Under the pieces are notes generated by a model. It saw only the letters and a list, made by a program, of their open reading frames with translations. It was not told the origin of the DNA and did not search any database. Below are positions 31,190 through 40,481 of a stretch of 64,000 bases of DNA, piece after piece. The stretch covers positions 3,267,001 through 3,331,000 of the forward strand of contig CANJKZ010000068.1 in the NCBI GenBank assembly GCA_947471745.1, read 5' to 3'. A program made the translations under genes and the position numbers. The DNA comes from Closterium sp. Naga37s-1. Taxonomy: Eukaryota; Streptophyta; Zygnematophyceae; Desmidiales; Closteriaceae. Every line of letters starts with the position of its first letter. Positions within the stretch are counted from its first letter, which is position 1.

Positions 31190-31840
31190 CTCGTCGCCGC
31201 CCCTTTCGGTGGCCCCGAGGCCGCCCTACCTGCGGCCTCGTCGCCGCCCTACCTACGGCCCCGTCGCCGCCCTACCTGCGGCCCCGTCGCCGCCCTACCT
31301 GCGGCCCCGTCGCCGCCCTACCTGCGGCCCCGTCGTCGCCCTCCCCTGCAGCGGCCTCGGTGCCTACTCCTACGGCCCCGGCCCCTGCTCTTACGACCCC
31401 GGCGCCTACTCCTACGGCCCCGGCGCCGCCCTTCCCGGCTCCGACGCCGCCTCCCACCGGCCCCTCCGCCGTCCCTGATCAGGAGCCGCAGCCGCCAAGC
31501 CGCCCAGCGACCGAGCCGCCGGGCCGCCGAACCGCCCAGCAGCCGAGCCTCCGGGCCGCCGAGCCGCCCTGCTGCCGAGCCACCCGAGCCGCCGAGCCAC
31601 CCTGCCGCCGAGCCACCCGAGCCGCCCAGCAGCCGAGCCGCCCAGCAGCCGAGCCGCCCAGCAGCCGAGCCGCCCAGCAGCCGAGCCGCCCAGCCGCCAA
31701 GCAGCCCAGCAGCCGAGCCGCCGAGCCGCCGAGCAGCCGAGTCGCCGAGCCGCCCTGCAGCCGAGCCGCCCAGCCGCCGAGTCGCCGAGCCGCCCTGCAG
31801 CCGAGCCGCCCGAGCCGCCCTGTCCGGTAAGAGCAGCGCC
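31190..31840 (+). repeat. GC-rich tandem repeats in leader of element 4
   Basis: A 24-bp unit (CTACCTGCGGCCCCGTCGCCGCC) repeats five to six times at 31220-31340; a CGGCGCCTACTCCTACG-type run follows; then CCGAGCCGCCCAGCAG-type units fill 31490-31830. Long open frames on both strands are Pro/Arg-rich or Gly/Ala-rich artefacts. The Gag ATG follows at 31895. Confidence 0.85.
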
Positions 31841-31894
31841 TCTCTCACAGCACTGCCCTCACCCTACTGTTTGCGCTACTAGTCTACTGCTGTC

Positions 31895-32926
31895 ATGGCT
31901 ACCCCTAGTGTCCTCGCTTTTGACGCTGAGGGTCGGGCCATTGACTTTGAAGTCTGGATAGATGACCTGCAGCTTTTCTTACAGTGCGATAGGGCAGACG
32001 GCCTCTCCCTCTTTGACCTCACTTCTGGTGCCTCTCCTGCCCCCGCTGCTGATGCTGATGCCACTGTTCGCTCACAGTGGGCCACGCGCGATGCTGCTGC
32101 ACGTCTTGCTGTGCGTCGCCACCTGCCTACCTCTGAGCGTGCGCACTTTAGCCAGTACAAGAGTGCTCAGACCTTGTACGACGCTGTAGTTGCACGCTAC
32201 TCCTCCCCTGCCACTGCTGCACTGAGCCGCCTCATGCTACCGTACCTCTTCGCTGACCTTGCTGCCTTTCCCACAGTCGCTGACCTCATTACGCACCTCC
32301 GCACTAGTGACACTCGCTACCGCGCTGCGCTTCCTGCTGAGTTCTGCGCCAAGAACCCCCCCCCCATGTACATCACCCTCTACTACATAGTCACCCGTCT
32401 CCCTGACTCCCTTCGCGTAGTCAGGGACCACTTCCTCTCGGTTTGCCCCACCACTCTCACTGTTGACCTCCTCGAGAAGGCCCTCCTAGCAGCAGAAAAG
32501 AGCATAGTCGCTGTAGGAGCCTCTCGTGGTGACCCTCGCACCCCCGTCTTTGAGGGGTGTTCCCCCTCCCCTCTTTTGCCCTCTGTTGCCTCTGCTGCTG
32601 CGGCCGACCTCGCTGGTTTGGACTCGGTTGGGGCAGCGTCTACCCCTAGCGGGAGACGCCGCCCTGGCAAGGGCAAGGGGGGCAGGGGCGCTGGAGGAGC
32701 TAGCGGGGGCGGTGGAGGCGGCGGTGGGGGCGGTGGAGGGGGTGGGGGTGGCGGTGGGGGTGGTGGCGGGGGTGGAGGTGTCGGTGGCGGCAGTGGAGGC
32801 GGAGGCGGCAGCGGCGGTGGCGGAGGGAGCGGAGGTGACGGCGGTGGAGGAGGAGGCGGCGGAGGAGGTGGAGCTGGTCGGGGTGGTGCTGCGCAGAGGG
32901 TCGGCTCCGGTGGTGGTCAGCGCTAG
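31895..32926 (+). CDS. Copia Gag of element 4 with polyglycine tail
   Basis: 343 residues from ATG 31895, the first methionine after the leader repeats. A Gag helical domain (IDFEVWIDDLQLFLQCDRAD, ARYSSPATAALSRLMLPYLF, LLEKALLAAEKSIVAVGAS) is followed by a basic stretch (SGRRRPGKGKGGRG) and about 65 residues made almost wholly of glycine (32700-32900). There is no CCHC knuckle before the TAG at 32924-32926. The frame continues directly past the TAG with CAG repeats, so a Gag-Pol fusion by readthrough is conceivable. Confidence 0.9.
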   Translation: MATPSVLAFDAEGRAIDFEVWIDDLQLFLQCDRADGLSLFDLTSGASPAPAADADATVRSQWATRDAAARLAVRRHLPTSERAHFSQYKSAQTLYDAVVARYSSPATAALSRLMLPYLFADLAAFPTVADLITHLRTSDTRYRAALPAEFCAKNPPPMYITLYYIVTRLPDSLRVVRDHFLSVCPTTLTVDLLEKALLAAEKSIVAVGASRGDPRTPVFEGCSPSPLLPSVASAAAADLAGLDSVGAASTPSGRRRPGKGKGGRGAGGASGGGGGGGGGGGGGGGGGGGGGGGGGVGGGSGGGGGSGGGGGSGGDGGGGGGGGGGGAGRGGAAQRVGSGGGQR

Positions 32927-35900
32927 CAGCAGCAGCAACAGCGCACTCGTGACATCCCCTCCCCTCAGCAGCTCCGTGAGTGGTACACTGCACGCCAGAG
33001 GGGTGGGGGTACTGGTCCGTGCACCTACGTCCTGCGCACCGGCGACCGCGCGGGTGAGCAGTGCGGGGGTGCGCACTCCACCCAGCGCTGCTTTGGCCGC
33101 CTGACGGACGCTTGGCGTCACCAGTTCCCTGAGGCCACTGAGATCCCCCGCTGGGGTGAGCTGTCTAGGGCGGGTGTAGCTGTCTTTGACCTTGACTTTG
33201 ATGCTATTCTTGCTGCCATGTATACTGTGACTATTAGTGATGAGGGTGACTGTTACCGGTGTTTTCCGCCCGACCCGGGCATTGAGACTGCTGCTCTAGG
33301 TACTGGTGAGGCTGCTGCTCTAGGTGCTAGCGAGGCTGCTGCTCTAGGTGCGTCTGCTCCCTCAGGTGCTGGTGAGTCTGCTCTCTCAGGTTCTGCGTCG
33401 GCTTCGGCCTCCCACACCTTCACCCTTGACTCGGGGGCTTCTCGCTCCTTCTTTCGAGACCGCACCACACTCACGCCGCTTGGCCGGCCAGTTGCGGTCT
33501 CTCTGGCAGACCCCTCTGGGGGTCCTGTCCTTGCTCACTTCTCCACTGTCCTCCCGTGTCCGGCGGCCCCCTCTGGCACCCTGTCTGGTCTTTACCTCCC
33601 CTCGTTCTCTACGAACTTGGTGAGTGGTGCTGACCTACAGGATGCGGGGGTTCACCAGTTCACTCCTGCGAGTCAGCGGGTGACCCACTGCACGGACGCT
33701 CGGACAGGCCAACACCTGGCCACGTTTACACGTCGGCCAGGGTCGAGCCTGTACACACTGACCACTGCGTCTCCTCTAGTCCCTGCGTCTGGTCAGGTAG
33801 CTGCGTCGGGTCAGGTGTTTGCTGCAGCGTCCAGGTCTGGTCCTGAGTCTACCCCCTGCTCGTGTCGCCTCCTGTCTCACGAGACTCTCCTCTGGCACCA
33901 CCGCCTTGGTCACCCCTCCCTGCTTCGTCTCCGGAGCATGGCCTCCCGTGTCCTTGTCTCTGGTCTTCCCCGGTCCCTCCCTCCCCTTCCTCCGGGGCCT
34001 GGCCCTACCCGCGTCCCCTGTGTCGAGGGACGGCAGCGGGCTACCCCTCACTCCTCCCAGTTTCCTCCGACAGAGGCCCCGCTGCAGACGCTTCACATGG
34101 ACGTGTGGGGCCCGGCCCGCGTCCGTGGACAGGGTCACGAGCGCTACTTCCTGCTGGTGGTTGACGACTACTCGCGTTACACCACAGTCTTCCCCTTGCG
34201 CAGCAAGGGTGATGTCACTGAGGTGTTGATCGACTGGATCCGCGCAGCTCGTCTCCAGCTCAGGCGGAGCTTCGGCTCGGACTTTCCTGGTCTGCGTCTG
34301 CACTCTGACAGAGGCGGAGAGTTCTCCTCTGGCCTTCTGCGAGCCTACTGTCGTGCACGAGGCATCCGCCAGACCTTCACGCTTCCGGACTCTCCACAGC
34401 AAAATGGGATTGCTGAGCGCCGCATTGGCATGGTCATGGACGTCGCCCGTACGTCCATGATGCATGCGGCTGCCCCCCATTTTCTGTGGCCGTTTGCGGT
34501 TCGGTACGCGGCGCATCAGATCAACCTTCAGCCCAGGGTCTCCATGCCGGAGACCTCCCCAGCTTTGCTGTGGACGGGGAAGGTTGGCGATGCGTCTGCG
34601 TTCCGTGTCTGGGGATCTCGGGCGTTTGTCCGCGACTTGTCTGCGGACAAGCTGTCCCCTCGTGCTGCTCCTTGCGTCTTCCTGGGTTTCCCCCCTGACG
34701 CCCCAGGGTGGCAGTTCTACCACCCCACCTCTCGCCGTGTTCTGTCCTCCCAGGACGTCACGTTCGACGAGTCGGTCCCCTACTACCGCCTCTTCCCCTA
34801 CCGCACTCCGTCCCTCCCCCCGCCACCGCTCTTCCTTGTACCAGGTCCCCCCCCGGTAGACCCCCTCCCCCCTCAGGGTCCTGCCCCTTCAGGTGTGTCC
34901 CAGGTAGACGCTGTTGAGCCTGTCGAGGTCGCTGGTGACTCTGGTGCTGCTGCGGGTGCTGAGCCTGGGGGTGCTGACTCTGGGGGTGCTGAGCGTGTGG
35001 GTGCTACGCCTGGGGGTGCTGAGCCTGGGGGTGCTGAGTCTGGGGGTGCTGAGTCTGGGGGTACTACGACTGGGGTTGCTGAGCCTGGGGGTACTACGCC
35101 TGGAGGTGCTGAGCCTGGGGGTGCTGCGTCTGGGGGTGCTGAGCCTGGGGGTACTACGCCTGGAGGTGCTGAGCCTGGGGGTGCTACGCCTGGTGGTGCT
35201 GTGCCTGGCGGTTCTCCGGGTGCTCCTTCTCGCCGGGAGCCACTTTCTCCCCAGGAGCTGCGTGAGTGGTTTGCCCGGCGCTGGAGGCGAGCTGCTGGAG
35301 CTGGAGGTGCTGCGGGTACTGGAGGTTCTGTTGCTTCTGAGGGAGCTGGTGCCACGGGTCCCGGAGGTGCTCGTACTGGGAGTACTGGAGCTGCTGGACC
35401 TGCGGGTACTTCTGGAGCTGGAGTTGCTGCGGGTGTTGGCGCGGAGGCTACTGCTGTCGGTCCTGGAGGCGGTCCTGCTGGGGGTACTACTGGTGCTGCT
35501 GGGGGTTCTGGAGCTGGAGCTGCTACGGGTGCTGGTGCTGTCCCTCCTGTGTCTGGAGTCGCCGCGCGGCCTCGGCCGTACTTCGTTCCGCTCCTTCAGC
35601 AGGTTCTTGGTCTCCCGCCTTCCACTGGTCCTCCTCCTCCCTTAGAGTGTCCACAGCCTGTCCCGTCGCAGTTACAGTTACAGCCGGCCTCCCCACTGCC
35701 TGCTCCGTCTCCCTACACTGGTCCTACTGGAGGTCTTGCTGAGCGTCGTGAGCCTGCGTCTCGCCCTGCGTCGCCTGTCCGTGCTGCTCGCGCTAGTGGT
35801 CGCGGTTCGCGTCAGCGTCCTCCTCCTGTCCCTGGCACGCACCGGATGTCTCTGTGTCCGTCCACTGCTCCTCTGCGTGCCCCTTTGCCTTCTCCTCCTG

Positions 35901-36289
35901 AGTCTTCTCTTCCTGCTCTTGCCGATCCGGAGTCGGACTCTCTTCGTGCTGCCAGTCCTACTGTCACGCGTCTCCTTGCTACTGTTGTCACTGACCCTTC
36001 CTTTGAGTCCACTGCTGCGTCTGCCCTAGTTGCTGAGCTCGTCGACTTTGCTGCTCGCTGTCGCCTAGACTACGTCGCCAGTCTTGTTGCTGAGTCTGAG
36101 TCTGTCTGTCCTCCGTCCGTCGGGGGTGAGTGTGCCCTTGGCACGGACGTCTTTGAGGACAGGCAGGAGGAGTTCCAGTGCTTGGCCGCTGCTTCACCTC
36201 ACCTCATCTCGTGTCCGTACTGCTTACCCCTGAGGGAGACCCGGATGCACTTGACATCCCGACTCCGCGCTCTTACGCGGAGGCGATAG
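32927..36289 (+). CDS. Copia protease-integrase polyprotein of element 4
   Basis: Open in the Gag frame from the codon after the TAG; the first internal ATG is 33218, so initiation would need readthrough. It begins with poly-Gln and PSPQQLREWYTARQ, then a CCHC-like segment (C-x13-C-x3-H-x4-C in CGGAHSTQRCFGRLTDAWR). Protease FTLDSGASRSFF, WHHRLGHP, and integrase residues in LHMDVWGP, LHSDRGGEF and NGIAERRIG are intact. A repeat linker (GGAEPGG-type, 34960-35215), an ELREWFARRW motif and a Gly/Ala-rich stretch lead to a frameshift caused by a 5-bp duplication at 36196-36205. Confidence 0.92.
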   Translation, partial: QQQQQRTRDIPSPQQLREWYTARQRGGGTGPCTYVLRTGDRAGEQCGGAHSTQRCFGRLTDAWRHQFPEATEIPRWGELSRAGVAVFDLDFDAILAAMYTVTISDEGDCYRCFPPDPGIETAALGTGEAAALGASEAAALGASAPSGAGESALSGSASASASHTFTLDSGASRSFFRDRTTLTPLGRPVAVSLADPSGGPVLAHFSTVLPCPAAPSGTLSGLYLPSFSTNLVSGADLQDAGVHQFTPASQRVTHCTDARTGQHLATFTRRPGSSLYTLTTASPLVPASGQVAASGQVFAAASRSGPESTPCSCRLLSHETLLWHHRLGHPSLLRLRSMASRVLVSGLPRSLPPLPPGPGPTRVPCVEGRQRATPHSSQFPPTEAPLQTLHMDVWGPARVRGQGHERYFLLVVDDYSRYTTVFPLRSKGDVTEVLIDWIRAARLQLRRSFGSDFPGLRLHSDRGGEFSSGLLRAYCRARGIRQTFTLPDSPQQNGIAERRIGMVMDVARTSMMHAAAPHFLWPFAVRYAAHQINLQPRVSMPETSPALLWTGKVGDASAFRVWGSRAFVRDLSADKLSPRAAPCVFLGFPPDAPGWQFYHPTSRRVLSSQDVTFDESVPYYRLFPYRTPSLPPPPLFLVPGPPPVDPLPPQGPAPSGVSQVDAVEPVEVAGDSGAAAGAEPGGADSGGAERVGATPGGAEPGGAESGGAESGGTTTGVAEPGGTTPGGAEPGGAASGGAEPGGTTPGGAEPGGATPGGAVPGGSPGAPSRREPLSPQELREWFARRWRRAAGAGGAAGTGGSVASEGAGATGPGGARTGSTGAAGPAGTSGAGVAAGVGAEATAVGPGGGPAGGTTGAAGGSGAGAATGAGAVPPVSGVAARPRPYFVPLLQQVLGLPPSTGPPPPLECPQPVPSQLQLQPASPLPAPSPYTGPTGGLAERREPASRPASPVRAARASGRGSRQRPPPVPGTHRMSLCPSTAPLRAPLPSPPESSLPALADPESDSLRAASPTVTRLLATVVTDPSFESTAASALVAELVDFAARCRLDYVASLVAESESVCPPSVGGECALGTDVFEDRQEEFQCLAAASPHLISCPYCLPLRETRMHLTSRLRALTRRR

Positions 36290-37836
36290 AGGGTCCCTAC
36301 TCCTCTCAGTGGCAGGCAGCTATGGACGCAGAGATGGCTCCCTGGAAGTCCACAGGCACCTACGTTGACGCTGTTCCCCCTCCTGGGGCGAACATCGTCA
36401 GTGGCATGTGGATTTTCAGGGTGAAGCGACCGCCGGGTTCTCCGCCTGTCTTCAAGGCGCGTTACGCGGCTCGTGGCTTCAGTCAGCGGCAGGGAGTTGA
36501 CTACTTTCAGACCTTCTCTCCCACCCCGAAGATGACCACTCTTCGGGTACTGCTGCACGTAGCTGCTCACCGTGACTACGAGCTACACTCTCTTGACTTC
36601 AGCACTGCTTTCTTGCAGGGCAGCCTGCACGAGGAGATCTGGCTGCGTCGCCCACCTGGCTTCACTGGGTCTTTTCCTCCTGGCACCCAGTGGAGCCTCC
36701 GGCGGCCAGTCTACGGTCTCCGCCAGGCACCGCGTGAGTGGCACGACACACTGAGGACTACACTTGCGGCTCTTGGGTTTGCTCCCTCTACTGCCGACCC
36801 ATCGCTGTTTCTGCGCACCGACACTTCTTTGCCGCCGTTCTACATCCTCGTGTACGTCGACGACTTGGTCTTTGCCACAGCTGACACTGCAAGACTAGCC
36901 CACGTGAAGTCCGAGCTGCAGAAGAGACACACGTGCACTGACCTGGGTGAACTGCGCAGCTACCTTGGCTTGCAGATCACTCGGGACAGAGCACGCCGCA
37001 CCATTACCCTGACTCAGTCACACATGGTGCAGCAGGTCCTTCAGCGCTTCGGCTTCACGTACTCCTCGCCTCAGGCCACTCCTCTGCCTACTCGCCACTC
37101 GCTCTCAGCTCTGCCTTCGGATGAGTCCGTAGAGTCGAGTGGCCCGTACCCAGAGCTTGTTGGCTGCCTCATGTACCTGATGACCTGCACACGACCTGAC
37201 CTTGCATACCCTCTTAGCTTTCTTGCACGCTATGTTGCTCCTGGGAGACACAGACCGGAGCACATGGCTGTAGCGAAGAGGGTGTTGCGCTACTTGTGCA
37301 GTACGTCGGGCATGGGGCTGGTGCTTGGAGGGCAGAGTCCAGTGGTCCTTACTGGGCACGCAGACGCTTCTTGGGCTGACGACCAGGCTACGCAGCGGTC
37401 GTCACAGGGTTACACCTTCAGCCTTGGTTCCGGCTCTGTTTCGTGGCGGGCTACTCGCTCGTCTTCTGTTCTCGGCTCCAGTTGTGAGGCTGAGATCTAC
37501 GCAGGAGCCATGGCTGCACAGGAGCTTCGCTGGCTCACCTACCTGCTGACTGACCTCGGAGAGTTGCCTCGTTCTCCTCCAGTGCTGTACGTAGACAACA
37601 AGGCCATGCTGGCCTTGTGTCGGGAGCAGCGACTAGAGCACAGAACGAAGCACATTGCTCTTCGCTACTTTCTTGCTCGTGAGCTGCAGCAGCGTGGTCA
37701 GCTGCGTCTTGCGTACGTGGCCTCTGAGGCCAACACTGCTGATATCTTCACCAAGGCGCTTGCGCCTTGTGACCATCAGCGCTTCTGTACTCAGCTGGGC
37801 CTTGTGCCTACCTTGCCTCACTTGCTCACCTCTTGA
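36178..37836 (+). CDS. Copia reverse transcriptase and RNase H of element 4
   Basis: The true frame resumes after the 5-bp duplication (from about 36207; LLTPEGDPDALDIPTPRSYA). RVT_2 motifs are intact: VSGMWIFRVKRPPG, YAARGFSQRQGVDYFQTFSP, LHSLDFSTAFLQGSLHEEIW, and catalytic YVDDLVFATA. RNase H has GHADASWADDQATQRSSQG, SSCEAEIYAG, YVDNKAMLALC and ends ANTADIFTKALAPCDHQRF. All catalytic residues are present, unlike element 3. Confidence 0.95.
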   Translation: MLGRCFTSPHLVSVLLTPEGDPDALDIPTPRSYAEAIEGPYSSQWQAAMDAEMAPWKSTGTYVDAVPPPGANIVSGMWIFRVKRPPGSPPVFKARYAARGFSQRQGVDYFQTFSPTPKMTTLRVLLHVAAHRDYELHSLDFSTAFLQGSLHEEIWLRRPPGFTGSFPPGTQWSLRRPVYGLRQAPREWHDTLRTTLAALGFAPSTADPSLFLRTDTSLPPFYILVYVDDLVFATADTARLAHVKSELQKRHTCTDLGELRSYLGLQITRDRARRTITLTQSHMVQQVLQRFGFTYSSPQATPLPTRHSLSALPSDESVESSGPYPELVGCLMYLMTCTRPDLAYPLSFLARYVAPGRHRPEHMAVAKRVLRYLCSTSGMGLVLGGQSPVVLTGHADASWADDQATQRSSQGYTFSLGSGSVSWRATRSSSVLGSSCEAEIYAGAMAAQELRWLTYLLTDLGELPRSPPVLYVDNKAMLALCREQRLEHRTKHIALRYFLARELQQRGQLRLAYVASEANTADIFTKALAPCDHQRFCTQLGLVPTLPHLLTS

Positions 37837-38037
37837 CCTTGCTTGTACTGTTCCATATATATATACCTGCTCTTGCTTGTCTAGCCTTTTTTTATATATA
37901 TGTACTCCTGCATGTGAACTGGCCTTGTGGCCTTGAATTTGTGCTCGGAATGTGTGGTGACTTTGTGATCCACCCTGAGCTTGCTTTGCTTCGCTTTGCT
38001 TGACTGGTCTTGTGACCCCTTGTTCTCCCCCACTTTG

Positions 38038-38049
38038 CCTATGGGGGTG
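38038..38049 (+). other. Polypurine tract of element 4
   Basis: CCTATGGGGGTG ends one base before the 3' LTR. Identical tract in element 3. Confidence 0.82.
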
Positions 38050-38178
38050 TGTCAGAACATTATAGCTCATGCATATTGTGTAGGCTATAGTGGGGTAGTC
38101 CATAAGGGGTACAACCCAATTAGGGTTAGTACTTGTACCCAATTCATTCATAGTTCATTCATCCCTTGTTTCTTCTCA
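38050..38178 (+). repeat. 3' LTR of element 4
   Basis: 129 bp, identical to the 5' LTR, followed by AACAG. Confidence 0.97.
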
Positions 38179-38183
38179 AACAG

Positions 38184-38635
38184 CTGCTGTGTTAAACACA
38201 TGGTGGGCTAACCAAAGTTCATCTTGAATACGACGAAGCTTAACTTCAATATTGAAGTCACTGTCGCTAACAATGACACACTGTAGGTGGGAGAGAGTGG
38301 GGAGATCCAACTCAAATCGTACCAACTATTCCATCCGCATCAACTATGTGCTCGTCGTCGAGAGCCTCTGCTTCAACCTCCTCTCTGCCGCACAGCTGAT
38401 GAAGTACAGCGTCAAAACGCACTGAAGCATGATGGAGTTGGAGTTAATCTATAAGGGGACACTCATCGGCAAAGTGAGAAATGACAAGGGGGTGCTCATG
38501 TTTAACTTTGACGTACCTGGCAATGTCGGCGAGAGTCACCGCATCCTCATAATTACGACTCCCAGGCAGGAGTCCCCACTAGGATGGATGCACCCAGAAG
38601 TAACAGATTTGGAGCATCCTGAACTAGATTGGTGA
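38184..38635 (+). pseudogene. Copia protease-region relic
   Basis: Across frames one reads NFNIEVTVANND, GEIQLKS and IRINYVLVVESLCFNLLSAAQ then LMKYSVKTH-stop, followed by MELELIYKGTLIGKVRNDKG. This is the standard stretch between copia protease and GAG-pre-integrase. The upstream DSG site is missing. Element 4 inserted at its left edge. Confidence 0.75.
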
Positions 38636-38639
38636 CCGG

Positions 38640-39181
38640 CATGACCTCAACCCCTAAGACACAGGACCATAAAGGATGGAAGAGAAGCAACAAAGAGAGA
38701 AGGACGGGGATATGGAAGAGAAACAACACCGAATGTCTGGAGAGATGTGCTGGATCCTCATTGGCCAACATACAAAACAGGCTGGGAAGCTCCCCCTGGA
38801 GATATGACACAAGCCACCGAATGTTGGGAAGCAATATCGCCAGAGGTTACAGCGGAAGGAGCAGGAGAAACAGAAGAAAGGGCAATGAATGTTACGGAAT
38901 GCGCGACAGACTTACCTGCACAAGATGAAGAGGCGTCACCTTCCGAATATGGACCATACCTCATCCCCTTCACCACTAACGGAAACACCTACTTCCGCCT
39001 CGACACACGGGGGCTAGTGGTAGGCGGCATTATAGAGGAGGCAGTTCCTTTGGTCAAACGGACTGAAGAAGAACCTATGTACACAAAAGAAGGAGCTCAT
39101 CCACCATATCAGGGACCCGAAATCTCAAAGCCACATACTATGGGAAGTGGCAGGTCACGGGGCCGACAACGCAGAAATTGA
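38640..39181 (+). pseudogene. Unrecognised coding remnant after copia protease relic
   Basis: A frame of 144 residues (38747-39181) reads HWPTYKTGWEAPPGDMTQAT, then a Glu-rich stretch, then YGPYLIPFTTNGNTYFRLDT and LVVGGIIEEAVPLVKRTEEE. It looks like coding sequence, but I do not recognise a domain. Position suggests a linker or cargo segment of a decayed copia element, perhaps related to the decayed region at 13997-15033, which is also acidic and follows a similar order. Confidence 0.45.
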
Positions 39182-39606
39182 AGGGAAGAACCTCACCATC
39201 CTTCACGCAACCGCCATCCAAGCTTTTGCAACCGATGCCACTGCTAAAGCAGACAAAACACATGCAACAAGAGAGCAAGAGCAGTTAGCCCAAATAGCAC
39301 GCCTCTACCCATGAACAAGAGGACACTGGGCAACAACATAAATAGGGCATCAATAACTTGAACATGCTTCAAAGCCCTTATCATTGCCATCACTACTTAA
39401 TTCGTCAAGGATGACGCCCTGTTTTGGGCACAACCGCACATCTACACATTTTGTTCAGAAGCCACCCTGACACACTGCGAACAAGCTATCCTTTTCCAGA
39501 ATGAATCCTATACCAAAACGTGTCGAATCGCGCGACAAAGTTTACAACGACTTCTTGTGCTTAATGGCTCATTCTTGACTCTCTCTACAAACTCGGACCC
39601 GTAGAT
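39182..39606. other. No gene seen
   Basis: Frequent stops in all plus frames. It is probably continuing decay of the preceding coding remnant. No repeat or promoter could be recognised. Confidence 0.45.
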
Positions 39607-39719
39607 AGGGGCTGGTCTTGTATCAGGCACCCAAGGACCCTTGGAGGTGACCCCGAGGAGAGGTTTTAAGTTTGATTAAGTCTTAATAGCTTGAGTTTAT
39701 TAGGCCCTTACACCAACAC
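39607..39719 (-). repeat. 112-bp dispersed repeat, copy 1
   Basis: Matches 63011-63122 with few differences. On the minus strand it starts TGTTGGTGTAAGGGCC, which looks like an LTR start, and ends near GACCAGCCCC. Both copies lie exactly at the edge of copia coding fragments. It may be an LTR end of an uncharacterised element. Confidence 0.7.
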
Positions 39720-39720
39720 A

Positions 39721-40420
39721 GGTCGCGGCGACGACGATGAGGCCGGACATTGCCTTCGCGTGCCGCAAGATGGGAAGCGGCTTGACGGTGAGGAGCAACC
39801 AGCACTGGCGAGAGGTCGACCGGTGCCTCCCCTATCTCGCCGACATCCATGACACCGCCCTGGTGTTCGGCGGTGGACCAGAGTCACTGAAGTTGGTCGG
39901 TTACGTGGACACTGATGACGCGGGCGAGAAGCAGAACAGGACTTTCGTCTTAAGTGGGGCCGCGGTCTCCTGGTCAAGCTAGCGCTTCAAGTGCACAATG
40001 CTCTCCTTGACGGAGTCGGAGTACATCGCAGCCATGGAAGCTGGCAAGGTGGCTCGACGGATTTGCTTCCGCATTGCAAAGTTCCAGCTGCTCGACGCTG
40101 GGACGCCAACTGTCCTTCAGGTGGACAACAAGTCGGCAATTACGGTCGCTGAGGGCTTGGGGCTGCAGGACAACCTCAAGCACATGGAGCGAAGCTACAC
40201 CTGGCTGCAGCACATGGTGAAGCGTGAGAAGTTCGTGCTGAAATACTTCCCGACCACCGAGCAGCCGGCCGACTGTCTAATGAAGGCGCTGCACTTCCCG
40301 GCCTTCAACCGGTGCTCCGTCGCAATCGGCCAAGCGCGGCTAGCCGACGTTATCGAGGGTGATACCTGCACGGCTAGTGCGGTGACGGTGTGCTATGTGT
40401 GGGGTGCACGCCGGCGATGA
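39721..40420 (+). pseudogene. Family C copia RT end and RNase H
   Basis: One frame with a TAG at 39980 (CAG-to-TAG likely in SSWSS-stop-RF). RT C-terminus: RPDIAFACRKMGSGL and CLPYLADIHDTALVFGG. RNase H: LVGYVDTDDAGEKQNRTF, LSLTESEYIAAMEAGKVARR, LQVDNKSAITVAEG, ending TTEQPADCLMKALHFPAFNR. It is followed by a purine-rich tract and a family C LTR at 40482. This shows what the family carried at its 3' end where the satellite copies have an array. The N-terminal part is missing. Confidence 0.85.
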
Positions 40421-40481
40421 GTGTCCTCCGTAGAGTTCTGCCGTGCGGGCTCAAAGCCCTAGCGTGAGCGCGGCACGGGAG

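Larger units (their letters stand above)
30841..38178 (+). mobile_element. Young Ty1/copia LTR retrotransposon 4
   Basis: 7338 bp with identical 129-bp LTRs and duplication AACAG (30836-30840, 38179-38183). Complete copia domains are present: Gag, protease, integrase, RT with YVDD, RNase H. Interruptions are a TAG between Gag and the rest (32924) and a 5-bp tandem duplication (36196-36205) that shifts frame before RT. Identical LTRs imply very recent insertion. It is the best-preserved relative of elements 3 and 5. Confidence 0.97.

Noticed and set aside
33776..34723. 315-residue minus-strand frame in element 4
   Set aside because: Antisense to the integrase frame with intact catalytic residues; GC-rich codon shadow.
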